64,000 nucleotides of DNA. Origin: Acidimicrobiaceae bacterium. Lineage in GTDB: Bacteria; Actinomycetota; Acidimicrobiia; Acidimicrobiales; RAAP-2. The stretch lies in assembly GCA_027306605.1 (NCBI GenBank), contig DAHUZK010000064.1:1-64000 (forward strand), given 5' to 3'. The translations under genes and the position numbers were made by a program. Positions 62,285-64,000 of the stretch are shown piece by piece; positions within the stretch are counted from its first letter, which is position 1; each line of letters starts with the position of its first letter. Below the pieces are notes generated by a model. That model saw nothing but the letters and a program-made list of their open reading frames with translations. It was not told the DNA's origin and did not search any database.

Positions 62285-62300
62285 GGGGGGCGTCCTTCGG

Positions 62301-63107
62301 TCACTCCGGCCTGTCGGTCCGCGCAGGCTGCTCGTCAGTCTGCGCCCGGCCGGACGGAACATCGTAGCCGTGCTCGGCCAGGGCCCGCACGTCGTCAGGG
62401 CTCAGCGCCGCCCCTCTGACCAGGCGCTCCATCAGATCGGGACGCCGTTCCGCCGTCCGCAGCAGGGCCTGGGTCCGGCGCCACGCCGCCACGGCGCCGT
62501 GGTCGCCCGAGCGGAGCACCTCGGGCACTTCCCACCCCCTGAACGAGGCCGGCCGGGTGTACTGGGGGTACTCGAGCAGGCCCTGGCTGAAGCTCTCCTC
62601 GCGCGCCGACTCCTCGTTGCCCAACACGTCGGGCAGGAGACGGGCCACGGCCTCGACGACGACCAACGCTGCCAGCTCACCGCCGGCCAGCACGAAGTCC
62701 CCCACCGAAAGCTCGCCGTCGACGAGGTGGTCCGAAACCCGCTGGTCCACGCCTTCGTAGCGTCCGCAGAGCAGGGAGAACCCGCCCGCGGGGGCCTGGG
62801 CCAAGGAGGCCAATTCCCCCGCCACGTCCTGATCGAAGCGCCGCCCTCCCGGTGCCATGAGGTACAGCGGCCGGGGCAGATCCGAGACGGACTCGACACA
62901 TCGGAAGACCGGCTCGGGCATCAGCACCATGCCGGCTCCGCCCCCGAAGGGGCTGTCGTCGACCGAGCGTCGGGGATCGTCGGCGCCCTGGCGCAGGTCG
63001 TGGACCCGCACGTCGAGGGCTCCGGCAAGGCCCGCCCGGCCGAGGATCGAGGCCCCGCAATACCCTGCCACGACGTCGGGGAAGATCGTGATGACGTCGA
63101 TCCTCAT
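62301..63107 (-). CDS. trmD: tRNA (guanine-N1)-methyltransferase
   Basis: The 268-residue SPOUT enzyme has the knot motifs [32 protein letters not shown] and [20 protein letters not shown]. It methylates G37 of tRNAs that have G36. It lies between rimM and rplS as expected. Confidence 0.96.
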   Translation of the reverse strand: MRIDVITIFPDVVAGYCGASILGRAGLAGALDVRVHDLRQGADDPRRSVDDSPFGGGAGMVLMPEPVFRCVESVSDLPRPLYLMAPGGRRFDQDVAGELASLAQAPAGGFSLLCGRYEGVDQRVSDHLVDGELSVGDFVLAGGELAALVVVEAVARLLPDVLGNEESAREESFSQGLLEYPQYTRPASFRGWEVPEVLRSGDHGAVAAWRRTQALLRTAERRPDLMERLVRGAALSPDDVRALAEHGYDVPSGRAQTDEQPARTDRPE

Positions 63108-63135
63108 CGGGCGGGCCCCGCAGATCGTGTGGCGC

Positions 63136-63603
63136 TCACAGCTCGAGCAGCCCCTCGGGGAGGTCGACGTCCACCGTCATCGCCCCCGCGTCGTGGGCCG
63201 TGACGAAGCGCACCGGGATGAGCCCACCCGAGGCCAGCACCAGCAGGTCGCTCGCCGGGTTGGCCTCGACCGCTTCCACGGTTCCGAGAACCTTGCCCGT
63301 CGCCGCGTCACGGACGGACGCGCCGACGAGCTCGTGCACCCACAAGGCACCCGGCACGTCCAGTGGCTCCGCCGAGAGATCCAGCCCGCGCAGGCCTTCC
63401 GCCGCGGTGCGATCGGCGACGCCTTCGAACTGCACGAGGTAGCGGTCCGGCGCCGTGCGGCGCGCCGAGACCACGCGCAAGGGACCGGCCGCGGAGGAGA
63501 GCTCCGACCCGGGGTCCAGCCGCCGGGCCTGGTCGCTCCACAGGTCGACCACCACCTCGCCCTGGAGGCCATGGGCCCGGGCGACCCGGCCGACGGTGAG
63601 CAG
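63136..63603 (-). CDS. rimM: Ribosome maturation factor RimM
   Basis: The conserved N-terminus LLTVGRVARAHGLQGEVVVD and the PRC-barrel end ALWVHELVGASVRDAATGKV identify RimM, needed for 30S assembly. The frame has no ATG, GTG or TTG before the conserved start; CTG 63603 fits, two bases after the KH stop. The first usual start, GTG 63555, would remove the conserved first 16 residues. Confidence 0.9.
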   Translation of the reverse strand: MLTVGRVARAHGLQGEVVVDLWSDQARRLDPGSELSSAAGPLRVVSARRTAPDRYLVQFEGVADRTAAEGLRGLDLSAEPLDVPGALWVHELVGASVRDAATGKVLGTVEAVEANPASDLLVLASGGLIPVRFVTAHDAGAMTVDVDLPEGLLEL

Positions 63604-63604
63604 C

Positions 63605-63958
63605 TCAGTCGTCGACGATGTCCACGCTGGCCTGGACGCCGTCCTTGGCGGCCGCCACGTTGACCAGCGTCCGGATGGCTTGTGCCGTCCGGCCGCGACG
63701 GCCGATGACCCGACCCATGTCGTCCGGCGCCACGTGCAAGCTGAGCCTGAGCCCGCCCCTGCGCTCGTCGGTGTCGATGGCCACCGCGTCCGGATCGTTC
63801 GACAACGAGCGGGCGAGATACGTCAGGACCGCACTCGGCGTGCCCCCGTCCTCGGGTCCGCGCTGGTTGCCGACGCCCGCCGCGTCGTCGGTCACGTTGC
63901 CGTCGACGTCGCCCCCATCGGTCTGGTTGATGTCGCCCGCTTCGTAGAGGTCGGTCAC
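63605..63958 (-). CDS. KH-domain RNA-binding protein (KhpA-like) with acidic N-terminal extension
   Basis: Residues 42-117 are the single KH domain with the binding loop DMGRVIGRRGRTAQAIRTLV. About 40 acidic, Gly-rich residues precede it (NQTDGGDVDGNVTDDAAG), longer than usual. It is the standard neighbour between rpsP and rimM. GTG 63958 overlaps the rpsP stop. Confidence 0.93.
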   Translation of the reverse strand: MTDLYEAGDINQTDGGDVDGNVTDDAAGVGNQRGPEDGGTPSAVLTYLARSLSNDPDAVAIDTDERRGGLRLSLHVAPDDMGRVIGRRGRTAQAIRTLVNVAAAKDGVQASVDIVDD

Positions 63959-64000
63959 TTGGCCCTCGCTGCGGCGAACTCGTCCCAGGCACCAGAGGTC
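63955..64000 (-). CDS. rpsP: 30S ribosomal protein S16, C-terminal end (cut by window edge)
   Basis: The minus strand reads TSGAWDEFAAARAK then a stop, upstream of and overlapping (GTGA) the KH gene. By position and by the typical actinobacterial S16 tail this is the end of rpsP. Only 14 codons are visible, so the call rests mostly on synteny. Confidence 0.7.
   Translation of the reverse strand, partial: TSGAWDEFAAARAK

Overview
The window is a GC-rich (about 65-70% by eye) actinobacterial chromosome segment. Mycothiol S-conjugate amidase, a predicted F420-type luciferase-like oxidoreductase, PspA with HtpX and PspAB, a DUF2469 protein and the rpsP-KH-rimM-trmD-rplS order all fit Actinobacteria. 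Two secreted proteins built from 'GYWLV..DGG.F.FGDA.F.GS' repeats suggest Acidimicrobiia. That taxonomic call is inference, because no rRNA gene is present.

Region 1 (1-10.7 kb) is accessory and partly decayed. It opens with the 3' part of an IS256-family element that ends inside the tail of a small conserved gene. Next come a PQQ-propeller-like lipoprotein with cysteine pairs, an integrase N-terminal stub, a ferritin-like gene, a small membrane-protein gene with two mutually compensating frameshifts, a stub of a methyltransferase, two secreted GYWLV-repeat proteins, an alpha/beta hydrolase, an MscL channel with a C-terminal zinc ribbon, and a TMEM175-like channel gene broken by one missing base. 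A 757-base gene-free stretch with hairpins closes the region.

Region 2 (10.7-29.8 kb) holds transport and regulation genes: HxlR regulator divergent from a methyltransferase, two ABC exporters (one in a padR-ATPase-permease operon with a 23-bp palindrome upstream), a translationally coupled DUF1214-sulfotransferase pair, a peroxiredoxin, an orphan Tat-type peptide-binding protein, an ABC-F protein, an MFS exporter coupled to a GNAT, ClpS, a zinc alcohol dehydrogenase and a pore-like membrane protein.

Region 3 (29.8-38.1 kb) is an acyl-CoA catabolic cluster: enoyl-CoA hydratase, carboxyltransferase, biotin carboxylase/BCCP and AtuA-family genes overlap end to start on the minus strand, with an acyl-CoA dehydrogenase divergent from them. 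This resembles the acyclic-terpene (atu) or leucine/isovalerate (liu) routes. A thioesterase and a GNAT follow.

Region 4 (38.1-55.9 kb) is mixed housekeeping: a single-domain RecB-type Fe-S nuclease, PAP2 phosphatase, DsbA-like protein, LLM oxidoreductase, purK-purE-ydjC, mca, a pspA-htpX-pspAB stress operon, a tyrosine phosphatase, a pterin dehydratase-fumC pair, an orphan sensor kinase and an OafA-type acyltransferase coupled to a short LLM protein.

Region 5 (55.9-64 kb) is the conserved translation/DNA-uptake neighbourhood on the minus strand: rpsP(partial)-KH-rimM-trmD-rplS-DUF2469-yraN, then an inserted enoyl-CoA hydratase, NfeD-like and SPFH genes, then yifB-dprA. lepB and rnhB, often found here, are absent locally. 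A symmetric 125-bp dyad array lies upstream of yifB-dprA. purK and rimM both appear to need CTG starts. No tRNA, rRNA or CRISPR array was recognised.
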